DNA of 64,000 nt from Stenocarpella maydis (taxonomy: Eukaryota; Ascomycota; Sordariomycetes; Diaporthales; Diaporthaceae), in NCBI GenBank assembly GCA_002270565.1, contig NQMI01000051.1:1-64000 (forward strand), read 5' to 3'. The translations under genes and the position numbers were made by a program. Position 1 is the stretch's first letter, and every line of letters starts with the position of its first letter. This document shows positions 11,283 through 24,448 of the stretch, one piece after another. Below the pieces are notes generated by a model, which worked only from the letters and a program-made list of their open reading frames with translations, was not told the origin of the DNA and did not search any database.

Positions 11283-14200
11283 TCACGCGACTACTTCCTG
11301 CTTCTGATGGCAGACGGGACACCCGCCGCGGATGCGATCCCGCAAGAGCCTCGCGTGCGTCACCTTGGTGCCAATCGTCCTCCGCCTACTGCGGCCCTCC
11401 TCATCCTCATAACTGTGCCCGAAGTCCGCGACATCGTGCAGCCCTGTGTCGTCGGGGTGCAGCACCTCAAGCAGGTGGGTGAGGTGGTAGACGTGGCCGC
11501 AGGCGAAGCCGACGAGCGTCTCCGCCTCCCATTGCGAGAAAGGCTCCAGGCATTTCGTTGCGGCGCAATGGCCAGCCGCCCACTTCTTGGCCGGCTTTTT
11601 GAGTGGCGCCCCCTCGGTGGCTGTGTCGTCGTCGTCGTCGGCCGGCTTGGACCCGTTTGTTGTGGGTGCAGGGACGTTGTTGCTGGAGTGGACCGAGGCC
11701 CGGTCAGACGGGGCATCCTTGGCCTCCACGTCGACGTGATCCTCTTCCTTCACTACGACTTCGAACTTGATGCCCTTTCTCTGCCCGTTTCGCAGCGTCA
11801 CCTGTGCGGCGGCCACTTCGCTCCTTAGTACTCTTGCCACGCCCTCGCTGATAGAATATTGTATCTCGTGCTCCTTCATGATGTGCTTGAGGCCTTCCCT
11901 CAGACCCTCGATCTCCAGCCCCTCCGGGATGCGCCTGACCAGGGTTATGGGGTTGATCGCGGTGCCGACCTCCTCCAGCAGGCCACGGATAAACCGCGGC
12001 TTGTCCATGCTGTACCTCAGCAGGTCCTCCCAGAGATCAGGATCATCGAGTTCCCTAGCGAAGGCGATGGCACGGGAAACATCACCGAGCCGGTCTATTA
12101 TAAGGTACAGGGCGCGTTTCATCTGGCCCGTCTTGGAGTACAGATAGACGAGTTCAGGGACATAGTTGTGGTCTTCGCATTCTTGCACGGCCTGCCATCG
12201 TGTCAGTAGCGGAGCATCATTGTAGACACTGGAAAATCGGTCGGAATTTGGGGACGCGACTTACCTTCTCGAAAGCGTACGATGTTGACGATTTAAGAAA
12301 ATCCATGAGAATGGACTGGTCGAACTTTGCGAAGAGGTGGACCGTCAGATCCGCAAACTCGTCTACCAGGCTCTGGCTTTCCATTACCAGCCGATCGCGG
12401 TGCTCTCCAAGGTGTTCCTTAATACCTTCACCCTTGAACAGCCCCCGAAGGTAGAAGAAAAGATGGATGTTCAGCTCCTTTTCTCGCAACTGAGACACAA
12501 CGACTTCAGGCCGGACAAGCCCATGCTGGGCTTCATCGACAAGAAGAGTGATGGCCTCGCTTGTGGCTTGCTCCAATTCCTCCATGGACATGCTGTCCTC
12601 TTTGCCGGCTGGGATACGCAAGGTGACGAAGCTGGGAATATCGTCCGCTACAGCATCAGCAAGGTGGTTCTCCTTGATCAGTCGCATGGCCGAGTCGGCG
12701 TCCTGCAGCTTGATGTAGCAACGGAGCGCCTCTCTATGGCGCCCGTCAGCTTCACATAGCTTGGCAAGACCCCCCATGACGATGCTCCAGTCTCGGCCTC
12801 TGACGCCGTCTTGATATGTATCTTGCCGGACGTCGCGGTACTTGAGTTGGTTTTCAAGTGCCGTCGTGATAGTGTTGACATCGAACAAGTCAGGGCTCCA
12901 CCTTTCTAGTAGGTCCTTGAACCGCAACTTATCGTTCTGTACGTAGTGGTTCAACACAACCTCGTAAATGGTGGAAGGAATTGGCGGGCGCATCCGCTCA
13001 ATAGGGATAAAATTGGTGATCTCGTCGAACCTGTTCGCGCCTGCGAATATGTAAACCCACTTTTCCCAGCCTTCAGACGTCGTGAGGACTTTGCCAGCAA
13101 CTTGGCCAGCCCTCTCCCATTCGCTCGCCCCGACCAGTTGCTGAAGCCAGAGCTCGCCGATACGGCGCTTCTCCTTCTCAGCAAGAAGATTGATGGCTAA
13201 CCCGTCCACTGTGGATGCAGTGTCTTCATAGAAGTCATCGCTGCTCTGGGTCGGGTGGGACCAGATCGGCGTTGAAGGTGAACCGGCATCGGCGGTACTG
13301 TCCACTGCACTGATGATCTCCGGGTTTTCGTCGACTAGCTCCCAGGCGCGCTCGTACTCATGACGCTCCAGGATCCACGCGAGGTGGTCGGCAAGATCGC
13401 GCTTGCAGGCCAGGATACAATCATACGGACTGTGGACGAAGATCTTGGTGCCAGGCTTGGCAAGACTGGGATGGACAGTCTGCACAGCTTGCACAGCCTG
13501 GCGCTGGGAGTACGGCCGGATGCTGCCCGCGGTGCTGCCCGGTGCCATTCGGGAGCCAGATGCCCCTTCAGTGCTGTGCCCGCTCCGTATGCTGGCCGCG
13601 GAGCTGAAGAGCGCCTTTCCAGGCATCATGGCGACGTTCCACATGTCTACGCCCAGGCCGGCCATGGCCTCAAGATAGCCCTTGGAGGCAACCATGGCAG
13701 ACGCCGTGTGTTGGGGCAGAACACCTAGATGGTAATCGTTCGACGTGAGTCGCTCAAAGCGGCTGATGCTCAAGCTGTCCTTATCAATCTCGGCTTGCGA
13801 GACAAGATCGATCAATCTGAGTTCCGGTGGGGAGTTGTTCTGTCGCCGACGGACGCCGCCAGACGGCCCGCTCGAGCCTGAACCCGTGGATGGTTGAGCC
13901 TTGTGGCCCTTGGCAGCTGCCTTGCCCTTGTGAGGCTCATCATCGTCGTCATCTATGGCCAAGGGGTATGCTAGGACCAGCAACAGGCTCTGAGTGTACA
14001 AGGAGATGCCGGATATGATGCAGTCCATGCGGAGACTAAAGAAAGTCAGCAGAGGGGGGGGCGGGATTCAGACAGCTGGGAGCGGCACTCACATCTTGAC
14101 AATTTCCACCCGACCAATGGTCTTTTCTCCTGCGTCCTTCCCGACGCCAATACCACCCGCATGAACGTGGATGATCCATATTGTACCTCCCCAACCGACC

Positions 14201-15591
14201 AGGAGCCTCTCTACATTCTGGTTCTCCTTGATCAGCCGAGACTTCAGCTTCTCGGCAGCCGGCGAAGGCGGCGCAACCTCGTCTGGTTCTTTCTCGCCGT
14301 CGGCAGCGGGAACCGCCGTCTCATCGATCCACTCCACGCGACCCTTCCACACACCGGCCATGGTCTCCCATTCGTCGGTCTGTGGCCGGTCAATGTGGCC
14401 AATACGTTTCCAGGCATCCTCGGCATCGTCGCTGTTGAGGTGCAGGCTTGATCGCATGATCTTGATGCCGTGCTCGTTCAGCCAAACGACGTATTTCCCA
14501 GACAGGGAGTATTTGATGGTACTGATGATGCCTTCTCCAGAGTGCAGAACCGTGTCTTTCCCAGTGTTTGACCCCAGACCCATGGTTCCTAGCCAGCCAG
14601 ATGCCGTAGCCGCAGCCGTCCCGACAGTGGTTGAGGTACTCCGCCCGTGGGGTGCTCCAACAGTGAGGACCAGGCTGCCGGCAGTTCCACCAGAGAGGTA
14701 TGTCCGGTCATTCTTGAAGTCCGGAGACAAGGCAACAGACTGCACTGGCCGGGCGAAGTTTCTCAGCTGCACATCCTTGACGTCTATAAGGGACTGGACA
14801 CAGACATTGCCGTCCATGGAGGAGGTGGCAATGAAGATGTTGTTGGAGGGCACATTCGCAACGGGGTTCGGTTCTCGAGGCTTCCTCATTGTAGCAGCAG
14901 GGCTAGGCCCCGACTGCCTGGATTCTGGTCGAGACGAAGGGCCTCCTCCGGTAACAGCTATTGCTCGAGAGGCGACCTCAGGCCTGGTAGGGTTCATGGG
15001 CGGTGGGAACGGCGACAGGGAGACGCTCGTGACAGAGGCGGAGTGGGCATGGTAGACTCGAATGGATTGGAAGACAGGCAGTTGGATGACATGCTGTGTT
15101 TATTTCATCATCATCACCCGTCAGCCAATGACGGTTGCGCGATCCAAGGGACACGAAGTACCTACGATGTTGCCATTATGCGTGCCTATGACCATCTTGT
15201 CGCCGGCCACGAGGAATGAGCTCGTTGCATCTGCATTCTTGTAGACGCCGCCCAGATGCTGGGTCAGCCTGGCATATTTGAGGCGCGGTTCCTCGTCCTC
15301 ATCCTCGTCCTCGTCATCATCGTCAGCGTCTTCGCTCTCACCAGAGTCTTCTTCCTCCTCGTCTTCGCTGTTGCCTTCCTCCGAGTGGCCATCGTCTTGC
15401 GTGGTCTCGCTGGTCTCGACACCGCCTCCGGTCCGTTCTGGATGCTCAGGGCTGGCGTGCTCGTCGGTTGCCGGTGCAGGACTGGACCCACTGGGTTCTG
15501 TGGACGCAGGAGTGGCGGCCGCGGCCGCAGCTATGTCTCGAGGATCATGATGGTCGTCATTATGGCCTGCACCAGGCGCAGGGTCCGTCAT
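11283..15591 (-). CDS. vps41: Vps41, HOPS vacuolar tethering complex subunit
   Basis: Predicted exons on the minus strand are 15591-15166, 15093-14093, 14035-12265 and 12191-11283. Introns are 72, 57 and 73 bp, GT-AG, phases consistent, giving 1368 residues. An acidic, Ala/Pro-rich N-terminus (to about residue 100) is followed by a WD40-like region opening with RLTQHLGGVYKNADATSSF and GTHNGNI. Next comes a long alpha-solenoid with the clathrin-heavy-chain-repeat stretch (LVYLYSKTGQMKRALYLIIDRLGDVSRAI, DDPDLWEDLL, MDKPRFIRGLLEEVGTA). The protein ends in a RING-like zinc finger (CAATKC, CGHVYH, CPVC). This order is diagnostic for Vps41, which with Vps39 links Rab7/Ypt7 membranes during vacuole fusion. 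It is divergently arranged with APC1, the two ATGs 539 bp apart. Confidence 0.93.
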
Positions 15592-16130
15592 CTTGGGTCA
15601 GAGCCTGGAGGCCTGAACATGGCGTTCAAGATCGGGAGAAGAGGGCGTTGTGAAGCTCATGCAGGGACAACGCAGGAGCTTTGAATAAGTGCAGGGTGGA
15701 CCGGGTGTGGACAGCTTTGGGTGCAGCTGTAACCAAGTCTGCGGGTCTGCAGAGGGACCTCGGGAGCTTTCGACCTGCAAGTGGGATCCAAGCTCCCAAG
15801 ATGCCCGCCACTTGGGAGGGGTGTATCTATTGTTATGTGCGGGTAGGGGGTGTGTTATCGGTACTTGATATTTCTTATCAGCTACCGCGTCACGACGCGA
15901 CTTCTCTCAACAGCACCCCTCCAACAAGGTAAGGAGCAACCGCCAGCCTCACATTGTTTGCCGGCCGTTTAGCCGGAGACCAATTCAAGCTCTTCTCCAC
16001 AGGCAAGGCCGAAGGCCAGGAATTCAACTGCAAGACACGACACAGCCCTCCCCCCCACCGTAGAGCCTCAATGCCGCAGACGAGCCTAGCCTGAGCCCGC
16101 AGCCTCACCTCATGGAGCAGAGTCCAGAAC
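15592..16130. promoter_or_regulatory. Shared 539-bp divergent promoter of VPS41 and APC1
   Basis: The two start codons face away from each other across 539 bp with no other gene. A TATA-poor, CT- and CA-rich stretch (15890-16130) leads into the APC1 ATG. Coordinated regulation is an inference from geometry only. Confidence 0.55.
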
Positions 16131-19100
16131 ATGGCGTCGGTCAAGTCTCTGGGCTTGCATCCGCCCCTGGGGATAGAAGGCTACCCAGTCGACGGCAAGC
16201 ACACATGGGATGTCGTCACAGACGATGACGGCGAGGATGAGCTGCTCACCGTCGGGAACTGTGTCATCTGGAAGAGGGGGGGCTTGTTCCGCAAGAGCTT
16301 CAACCTCGACATCGAGAAGGACGAGCCAATCCTCCAGGCCCTGCTCACCCGCTTCCCTACCAACAAAACCGACAATAATGGAAACGCATCGAATAACAAG
16401 AGCATGGGGCATACGGGGCACACCAGACCGGCCAAAGACAGGAGCAGCGACCATGGCAACAGAGACTGTAACAAGGATGAGCCAAAGCTGGCAAAGGCCC
16501 TGGTCGTGTTTCTCAAGACACAGGCACACATATACTTCCTGTCCGGGACGAGCCATATTATTCATATGCCCTTCGAGGTCGAGTCTGCCTGCGCAGCCCC
16601 CGTTGGTGTCATCATCCAGCGAAAGCCAAAGACCCAGAACTTCGCCCCCGTGAGCCTCAAGTTCCCTCGAGTCCCGCCAAACTCATTCGTCTCCTCCTAC
16701 ATGTCGCCTTCACGCCAGCAGCACCAGGCTGTCACCACCTCCTTCTCCGTCGAGGGGTTAGGCCAGCCAAAAGCACTGCCACTTCTTCTCACTGCCACCA
16801 TGGAGAACATGTTCGAGACACCGCTGGAAACAAGTGACTCGCACTGGCCGAGGCTTGTCTGCCTCACAGACCCCTTGCTGGAACTGGGCCTCGTCGTCAG
16901 CCACTCTCCAAATCCGGGCCCTGCCGACTTTCGCAGTAGCACAAGATCGCCATTCCTTGATTTGACTGAGGAGATTTTGCACATCGAAACAGTCCGGGGA
17001 AACCTGACGCTGGCTGTGACGGCCAACCGTGAGACCAACCAATACACGATCTGGCAACTGGCCTACATAAAAAACGATGATGTCTTCACAAAGCACCAGA
17101 AGAAACGGAAGACAAAGCCAGGCCGTAGGAGTTCAATGCAGCCCAGGCTCAGCAGCGGCGCTACCACGCCCATTCTGCCGTCATTTCGAGAGAGTCTGGG
17201 GACCCAGGCGCAGCCTCCCGCCAAGAGAAACCGAAAGAGCGAGAGGCTGGAGAAGGCCAAGCCAGGCGACATCGCTCTGGCACTTGGAGAGGAGAACGAG
17301 GGGGACAAGATCAGGAGGCAATCACGTAGGGTCAGCTCCTTGCTAGCCAGGGCAGACCTTTCAGCGTCACACGAGAGGACAACTTTTTCCGATCAGGCTA
17401 TCCCCTCGTCACATGCTGAGACCCGCCGCATGACACGCGCCCGCCAGAGCGGCGGCCCAGGCCCCTTAAATCTGAGCCTGGCGCACAACGTGAACAACCT
17501 AAGCTACGTTCCCGAGCCACCCAGGTCCGATGACCTTCTGGACGAGTTAGGAGGGTTTCATGATATGGGCCTTGACGACCACAGTTTCGATGGGCTGACC
17601 AGAGAAATCCTCTTCACCAAGGTCCACAGCGTCGCCATGGACAATTCTAACGTCCGCTACTCACTATCAAATCAACCTGCGCGCGCTCAGTCAAAGGTTT
17701 TCGTTATCGACGGTCCCCCTTTTGCGACTAATGAGACTGGGAAGCGGGACTTGCTTATATGTATACAAGACGCGCTGGATAAGCGACTGCAACTCCTGCC
17801 GCTCCGCTTAGAGTGCCAGCCAAGGCCTGAGACTTCACCACGCGATGGTGCAGTGGCAAACGGGGACTTTGTGATATCCAAGATCACCCCAGATGTGTTG
17901 CGACGAGCTCACAATGTTGCCGATTCCTGCAAAGTGTTTGACGGAGATCAAGCTATGATTCTGATATTGTCAGAGAACACAACAGGCCAGAGAGAACTCA
18001 GCATCCAGGCTCCCTGGAGCGCAATGTCACCATTGACCCTTCCCACGTTGTATGCGGACAACATTGGAAGCTTGGAATACGTCGGTACCCATGTCAATAG
18101 GGAGGTCAAGGGCCGGCGTTCCGTGGGTGCCAGGCTATCTGCCACCGATATCACCAGGATTCGGCATTCAAGAACATCTGGGGTGGTTGACCTCGAGGAC
18201 CATAGTGGCAACACCCATCGTGTCCAGATCCAGCTGCAGCCGAGGAGCCCACAAGTGCGCAGCGTCCTTCGCGCGTGCCAGAGCGTGTTACCAGTTGAAT
18301 TCTCCGAAAAGCTGCTTGCTGCCTGGTGGCAAATTGTGAAATGGACTGGGGACCAGAATATTGACACCCCAGATTTGGAATGGTCTTCCCTGGTCATTGA
18401 GATTCTAAGCTTGTTTCTGTCACTGTCTTCGAATCTTAGCCTTTCAACTTCGAAGTCGACTCCCCGCCGACGAAGGTCGCTGGATCCGTCCGTAGAGACG
18501 TGGAACAAGATGGCCGCAATTGCAGCCCCGAATGCTTCGGCTTGCCCGCCGTGGATGCAATCTCAGGCATGGCGGTGGATGCTGGAGATAGAGTCTCCCA
18601 AAAACTTACCTTCACAATCGGGGTTGGGCAGCGACGACTTTATGTCGTCTCACATTCGCCTTGCAAAGCTGTTCATGTCTTCCATCCCAGGTCGGGCTGC
18701 CTTTGGGTCCGCTGGCTATCTTCCGACCGCCCCCAGCCAACCGCTTGAGGACCGCGTCAGAGCTGCGTGGGGAATCGCATATGGTCTGCACCTCTTGCTT
18801 GAGGAACAGAAGCTGGACGTCATGGTGCCCGAATACACGTCACTCGGCCGAGCAAATGTAAGGGTGCTCCTGTGTCAAATATACAGCTGGCTGAGGTGGC
18901 ACGATTTTGTGGCTTTGCATCAGTTGGGCATACAGGCCGACATCAATCCCAACAATGATCTGGGTAAGCACATGGATAACCGCCTAAACCAACATTGCAG
19001 ATGTTAATAGAAGTGCACAGATCTGTCGAACCTGGGTTTGCCCGGTCAACCCCGCCCCATCGGGGTCTACGACTGGATCCAGTCGCAGTTGGCAGGCGAC

Positions 19101-22100
19101 AAGAGCATTGTACTCCCAACAGTGGCTGATGTCTACAGTTCTGTCACCCTCAGAAACGTTAGCATTGAAAACGCGTACCGCAGATGGTCACCCGTCATGC
19201 CGCGCACGTTCATGCTGAAAAGGTTCCTTGCCTCATTCACGACTTCGACGTCCCATATCGAGGTTGTTGAGCTGATGCACAGATGCGGCTTCACTGCCAA
19301 GGTGCTCGAAACCCTCCCCGAAGCCGTTCTAACCCCATTCAAGGACGCCATCTCCATGTGCCAGGCAAGGCCACCCTCCACCTGGTCGAAGGAACTGTTG
19401 GCGCTTGTACACCGGTCCGACATTGCCACCGTCCTAAAGCAACACCACCCACAACAAGCCTCAAATGCAACTTCAGAGCCTCCATCCCACAATGCTACAC
19501 GGGACTATAAGGCGATATGTGCGACGGTCGAAAAGTCTGCCGGATATGGCCACCTACCCAACGAGTCCGCTGACCGCCAGGCGATTATCCATGCGTTATT
19601 CCGAGAAGATCGACGTCTCATTGAGGCTGAAAGCATGCTATCTACCAGGCATCACAGAACTATCAAGTGCATTTCTGAGCCCGGCTGGAGCGAGTCGGAG
19701 TACTTGGAGAAGCAAAAGGAACAGGTCACGGTTATCGCCACCAGCACCCTCGCCATCCCTGCAGGCCGTGGCCTCATGCAGTATGGCCTGCGATTCCCCC
19801 TCCCGACAGAGAAATACGATGTCATGGGCTTCAATCTCACGTGCATGGTGAAGCCAACCAACATTCTTGTTAATGCAGATAAGTCCCTCTTCGTGGAAGA
19901 GAAGGTCAACTGGGCCTTCTTTCACCAAGGTGCCGCCGCCGGGCTCCAGGTCTCGCCGCAAGCCAAGGGGATTGACAATAACTGGATCATATACAACAAG
20001 CCCAACGGCGAGCCCAGCAACCGGCATGCCGGATTCCTGCTTGCTCTTGGGCTGAATGGCCACCTGAGGTCTATGGTTAAATGGGTGGCCTTCAAGTACC
20101 TGACCACCAAGCACACGATGACATCCATCGGCTTGCTTTTGGGACTTGCTGCTTCTTTCATGGGCACCATGGACAACCTGATCACCAGGGTCCTGACCGT
20201 CCACGTCACCCGCCTGCTGCCACCTGGAGCTGCCGAGCTCAACCTCTCGCATCTTACGCAGACGGCGGGACTCATGGGTATTGGTTTGGTGTACTGTCAG
20301 AGCCAGCACCGCCGAATGAGCGAGATCATGATGTCAGAGATAGAGCATGAGGCCGATGAAGACGAGGAAGACCCATTGCGGAACGAGGGATATCGCCTCG
20401 CGGCGGGCTTCGCACTGGGTCTAATCAATCTGGGCAAGGGCACAGACCTCAGAGGGCTGCATGACATGCGCCTCACGGAGAAATTGCTGACTCTAGCGTC
20501 AACAAGCAAGAAGGTTGAGCTGGTCAACGTTCTTGACCGTTCGGCTCCAGGTGCGGTCGTCGCAATCGCCCTGATCTTCATGAAATCCGAGGATCACATT
20601 GTCGCACGAAAGGTGGACGTGCCGGACTCCGTCCTTCAGTTCACCTATGTCCGCCCCGACGTGCTGCTCCTACGCACCTTGGCCAAAAACCTCATCATGT
20701 GGAGCCAGGTTGAGCCCACGGTGGAATGGATCAGGTCCAGCCTGCCCAAGGAGTATCGATGGCGTCACATGCTGCAGGGGCCTCGGTCACTACGCAGCAA
20801 AGACATGCCTTTTTACTCAATCTTGGCCGGACTCCTGTTCTCGATGGGCCTTCGCTTCACCGGCTCCGGCAATACCAGAGTACGAGACTTGCTGGTTAAG
20901 TACCTAGACAAGTTTCGAGACTTGGCAAAGCAGCCGGCCGAATGCTACGATGCCCAGCTGGCTCGCAACAATGTCCAGATGTGCCAGGACGTTATCGCGC
21001 TATCTGCCGCGTCTGTCATGGCGGGCACGGGTGACCTAGAAGTTCTCAGGAGGCTACGTGCACTACACGGCCGAGACGATCGGCAAACCTCGTACGGCAG
21101 TCATATGGCAGCACACCTAGCCATCGGCGCGTTGTTCCTGGGGAGTGGCACCGTGACATTCAGCAGCAGCAACCTGGCAATTGCGTCACTTCTCATCGCA
21201 TTCTACCCCCTGTTCCCCTCGGGAATCCAAGACAACAGAGCTCACCTGCAGGCCTTCCGACACTTCTGGGTATTTGCAGCTGATTCGCGCTGTCTTGTCT
21301 CCAAAGACATGTCTACGAGCCAGCCCGTGAGCGTGCCAATCATTATCAGAATGAGAGCTCCAACACCTCCAACAGCCAAACAAGCGTCTCCGTCCAAGAC
21401 GAGACGTCAAGGGCGACAGGCTTTATCGAAACAAAACCAGCAACCCGTCATCATCCGCAAGAGCACACCATGTCTCCTTCCGCCCCTCGACGAGATCTCA
21501 TCCGTCCGCACCGACGCCACTGCCCAGGGATACTGGGACCTGGAGCTCGATTTTGAGCACAAGCCAGAGCTGGCAGCCGAGTTCCGGAACAACCAGTGCC
21601 TGCACTTGCGCCAGCGGCCACTCCACGAAAGCGTCTTTGGCGCGACCTTGCGAGCATTGGGGCGCGACAGCCCCGTGGGCACGAACGACACGGCCGCCTC
21701 TTGCGGTCTTGGGGCGAACTCGCTGTCGGGGGCCGCAGGCCAAGACCCGCTCGAGTGGGTGTTCAACAGGGCGGCGCTCTCCGGCCTCACCCACGCGGAG
21801 CGGGCGATGGTGCTCGATGGCCGCGGCGGCGGCGGGAGCGGGAGCGAGGAGGCGGCCGCGACGGAGGTGGACGCGCGCCTTGCACTCGAGAGCGGGCTGG
21901 ACGGGTGGAGCCGGGAGAAGCTGGAAGGGCTGCGCCTTCTGTTTGAGTGGTCTGAGACGAGGGGCGTCAGCGGGGTGAACAAGCAGAATGCTACAACTGC
22001 GAGACGCAGAGAGAAGGAGACGCTCGGGGGTGATGGTCTAGGTGGCGATGATGGTGATGAGGGCGGGGGGTGGTGGCTCAGGGATAGTGTCATTGAGATG

Positions 22101-22145
22101 CTAAAGGGCAAGGCTTGGCTCGCTGCCTGTGAGGAGGGGGAGTGA
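16131..22145 (+). CDS. apc1: Anaphase-promoting complex subunit 1 (BimE/Apc1)
   Basis: Two exons, 16131-18963 and 19021-22145, with a 57-bp GT-AG intron containing CCTAAAC. The acceptor at 19020, rather than the nearer AG at 19000, restores the frame to DLSNLGLPGQPRPIGVYDW. The product is 1985 residues, close to the size of BimE. The N-terminus GIEGYPVDGKHTWDVVTDDD starts the beta-propeller-like region. The C-terminal half has proteasome/cyclosome (PC) repeats, seen as SIGLLLGLAASFMGTMDN, TAGLMGIGLVYC and GYRLAAGFALGLINLGKG. A Lys/Arg/Ser-rich loop near residues 320-430 probably carries regulatory phosphosites. APC1 is the scaffold of the mitotic ubiquitin ligase in the nucleus. A Gly/Glu-rich acidic tail closes the protein. 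Confidence 0.93.
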
Positions 22146-22534
22146 GCACAGCCGGGGGATGGCACACGTGTTTTGGAAGGCACGGAGATTAAAACACTAT
22201 CTAATTATAAAAAGTTGAAACCCAGTAAAAGTCCCTTCTTTCCGACTTTGCAAAGTAGCGTGGTTGACATAGCAGTCAGGAGCTATCAACCTTGGTCATT
22301 TCGCATGTCTGGCTGGCTATCCAGCCAGCGGACGGATTTCCATTGCTGTGAACGAGCATTGGTGTCTTGTGCCAGTTCAGTTATTAGATTGATATGCCAC
22401 TCGCGGCCGGGTAATATATATATGGAGAAAGCCATCCGACTCCGTTTAAAAAGCAGTGGTATATAATCCGTTGAGCCATAAGAGAAAGAAGGAAAAAAAA
22501 ACTCCTCAACCCAAGAGGTACCGTCGCCTTGATT
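22146..22534. other. Convergent 3' flanks of APC1 and the small minus-strand gene
   Basis: Contains A-rich tracts and a short TA repeat near 22413-22420, expected of 3' untranslated and termination sequence. No coding signal. Confidence 0.5.
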
Positions 22535-22851
22535 CTAGTGCTGCTGCATGGCGGCGACGTTTGTCCTCCTCAGCCTCAGGTTGCGGTCGTACCTGAACTC
22601 CCGGGAGCCAGTGTACACGGCGAAGGAAAGCTGGATGGGGTTGTGTTAGTGCCGGGGCGCGCGCGTGACCGGGCTATTCTGACGAGGGAGTTCTGTGTGA
22701 GGGATCGGGTGGAGGGCTGGCTTACCATGCCCGCTGGTAGGATCAGGATGGGGAGCACCTCGACCGGAGGGGCCATGGGGCTCCTCGCGAGCCTCTGCAA
22801 GAGGCCCGGCCCCCGGGAGAGGTGCTGGAGCATTGCCGGTGTGGGCCGCAT
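22535..22851 (-). CDS. Small single-pass membrane protein, B12D/MLRQ-like (candidate)
   Basis: Two minus-strand exons, 22851-22726 and 22630-22535, are joined by a 95-bp intron with GTAAGC donor and CAG acceptor, both phase 0, giving 73 residues. The N-terminus is basic and amphipathic (LQHLSRGPGLLQRLARSP), like a mitochondrial presequence. A single hydrophobic segment follows (VEVLPILILPAGMLSFAVY), then a basic tail with YDRNLRLRRTN. The P-x-E-V-x-P start and the D-x-x-LRL tail resemble the B12D/MLRQ (NDUFA4) family of inner-membrane proteins. The start could also be the Met at 22833. It is too short and too spliced for simple ORF detection. The spliced structure is persuasive, the family assignment less so. 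Confidence 0.55.
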
Positions 22852-24448
22852 TATTATCTGTCTGATGTGGGTGGTGCTGGGTGTGCGTGTGGAACACGAT
22901 ATCAACTGTGTTCTTTCTGAGGACTTCGTCTTTTGGTTAAGGTTTCAGTTGGTCCCGTGGCCCTTGTATTGGTCTGAGAAGTAGATATGTTGTGTGTGTG
23001 TGTGTGTGTGACTCGTGTGCTTTCTTTTCCCCCAGTGGTGATTGATGTTATGTGATGGCGAGACAAGAACGCTTGCGAGGTGGTACGGCAGGCGGCACGT
23101 CCTAGACATATCTAATATACGCTGCACTCATCTTGGGTGTGTTCGCCCATTATCGCCCTGCGAAACCCATCGAATGAGGCTCTGGTCCCGGGATTTTCCC
23201 ACGTGGTGGTCCGAGGTGGTTTGCCCCTGGGCGGTCAGGTGTCCCGTGGTGGGCTGACGGGGCGTGGCCGCGCCGCCCAGAAGCATCCCACGGTGGCGTG
23301 ATGGGCTGAGATGAAGGGCGCAGCTGGGCCTGTAGACAGGACCATCAGGCACCGGGCTGGATGCTCAGGGGCCCCCATCCAGAACCTGCCAGCTCCCAAC
23401 CGGCCGGGAAATTCAGGAATGGGGGGGCATTGGATCGTTGGTCTGATCTCATTCGGACCCGCTGCTTACGCTACACTACACCATCACAACATGCATATCA
23501 GCCTCGACTGGAGGACTCCCCCGGATCCTGCTCGCCGTCACCAGGTTGTCGGGTCGGGGGCCTGCCCACCTGCCACCCTGCAGGTGCAAATCACGTCGGG
23601 GGGCCGAGGCCGTCACCAGCCGTTTGCCAGCTGTCGTCGACGACATTCAAGGATCTTGGGGGCCTGCCCCGGGTCTCGTCGTTTGGTGGGTCTGTTGGTC
23701 GCGCTGGGGCGTGCACAGCAGAAACAAAATCAGTTTCTCTCTGTGGTGACGCGGAGCTGGCAATGCTGGATCAATTATTTGATTTAGGCGTCTCCGGAGG
23801 CACATGCCAGCCACCCTTGCTGGCCAGAGGGGTCCCAGGATTCCTCCTTCGGTCCTTTTGAGATTTCAGCAGGTCCTGGTTTCCCATTGTCTGTCCCGAC
23901 ATGTATGGAGATATCTTGGTAAACTCCACAGGCCTGAGGATTCGGATAAGAGTCTGGGAAGGAATCTCCAGCAGCTCCAGGGCCGCCATCGCAGTAGAAA
24001 CAAACATAGCTCGTGCGTCGAGTTCGACCTACCTAGTGACGCAAGGAGGGCGCCCAAATATCGTCGCCCTGTACTAAGGTCCCTCCTAATTCAACCTACC
24101 AAGTAAGATAAAACACTAGCTCAGAAATAATATAAAATTAAATAAGATAAGTATAGAGATATAGGTCTGCCTTTAATAATTTTCTTCGCTGACAGAAGGA
24201 ACAGGGCGCAGATTCTCTCCTGACGCAAACATACGTGTACCTAGGTAGGCATGTCCTCGCTGCAAGCTTAGTGTTAAGCCCGTCGCCAGGCTATAAAGTG
24301 TTGATATTAAAGATTTCAATAATTTGAATATATATATTTTTGAAAGTTATCTTTAATTAACATAATTTTATTAATATTTTCATATAAATCTCCTTTTAAA
24401 ATCAGAGGTTGAAGTGTGCGGGGTGGTCGGAATCCGGGGGGGGGGTGG
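22852..24448. other. Gene-free stretch, GC-rich then AT-rich
   Basis: 22987-23010 is a TG microsatellite. 23100-24060 is GC-rich with overlapping open frames on both strands, none of which shows a recognisable domain, signal peptide or plausible splice structure. From 24100 the sequence becomes strongly AT-rich and marks the start of the second repeat block. Confidence 0.45.

Noticed and set aside
14171..15055. 294-codon plus-strand open frame
   Set aside because: It lies entirely antisense to VPS41 exon 2. GC-rich coding DNA often leaves such shadows, and no domain is visible.
18964..19000. Shorter APC1 intron ending at 19000
   Set aside because: Although the AG is good, that acceptor puts the downstream sequence out of frame with VYDWIQSQLAG. 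The acceptor at 19020 is in frame.
19638..20309. 223-codon minus-strand open frame
   Set aside because: Antisense to the PC-repeat part of APC1.
21407..22183. 258-codon minus-strand open frame
   Set aside because: Antisense to the end of APC1. Ser/Pro-rich low-complexity composition is what the complement of the acidic, Gly-rich tail would give.
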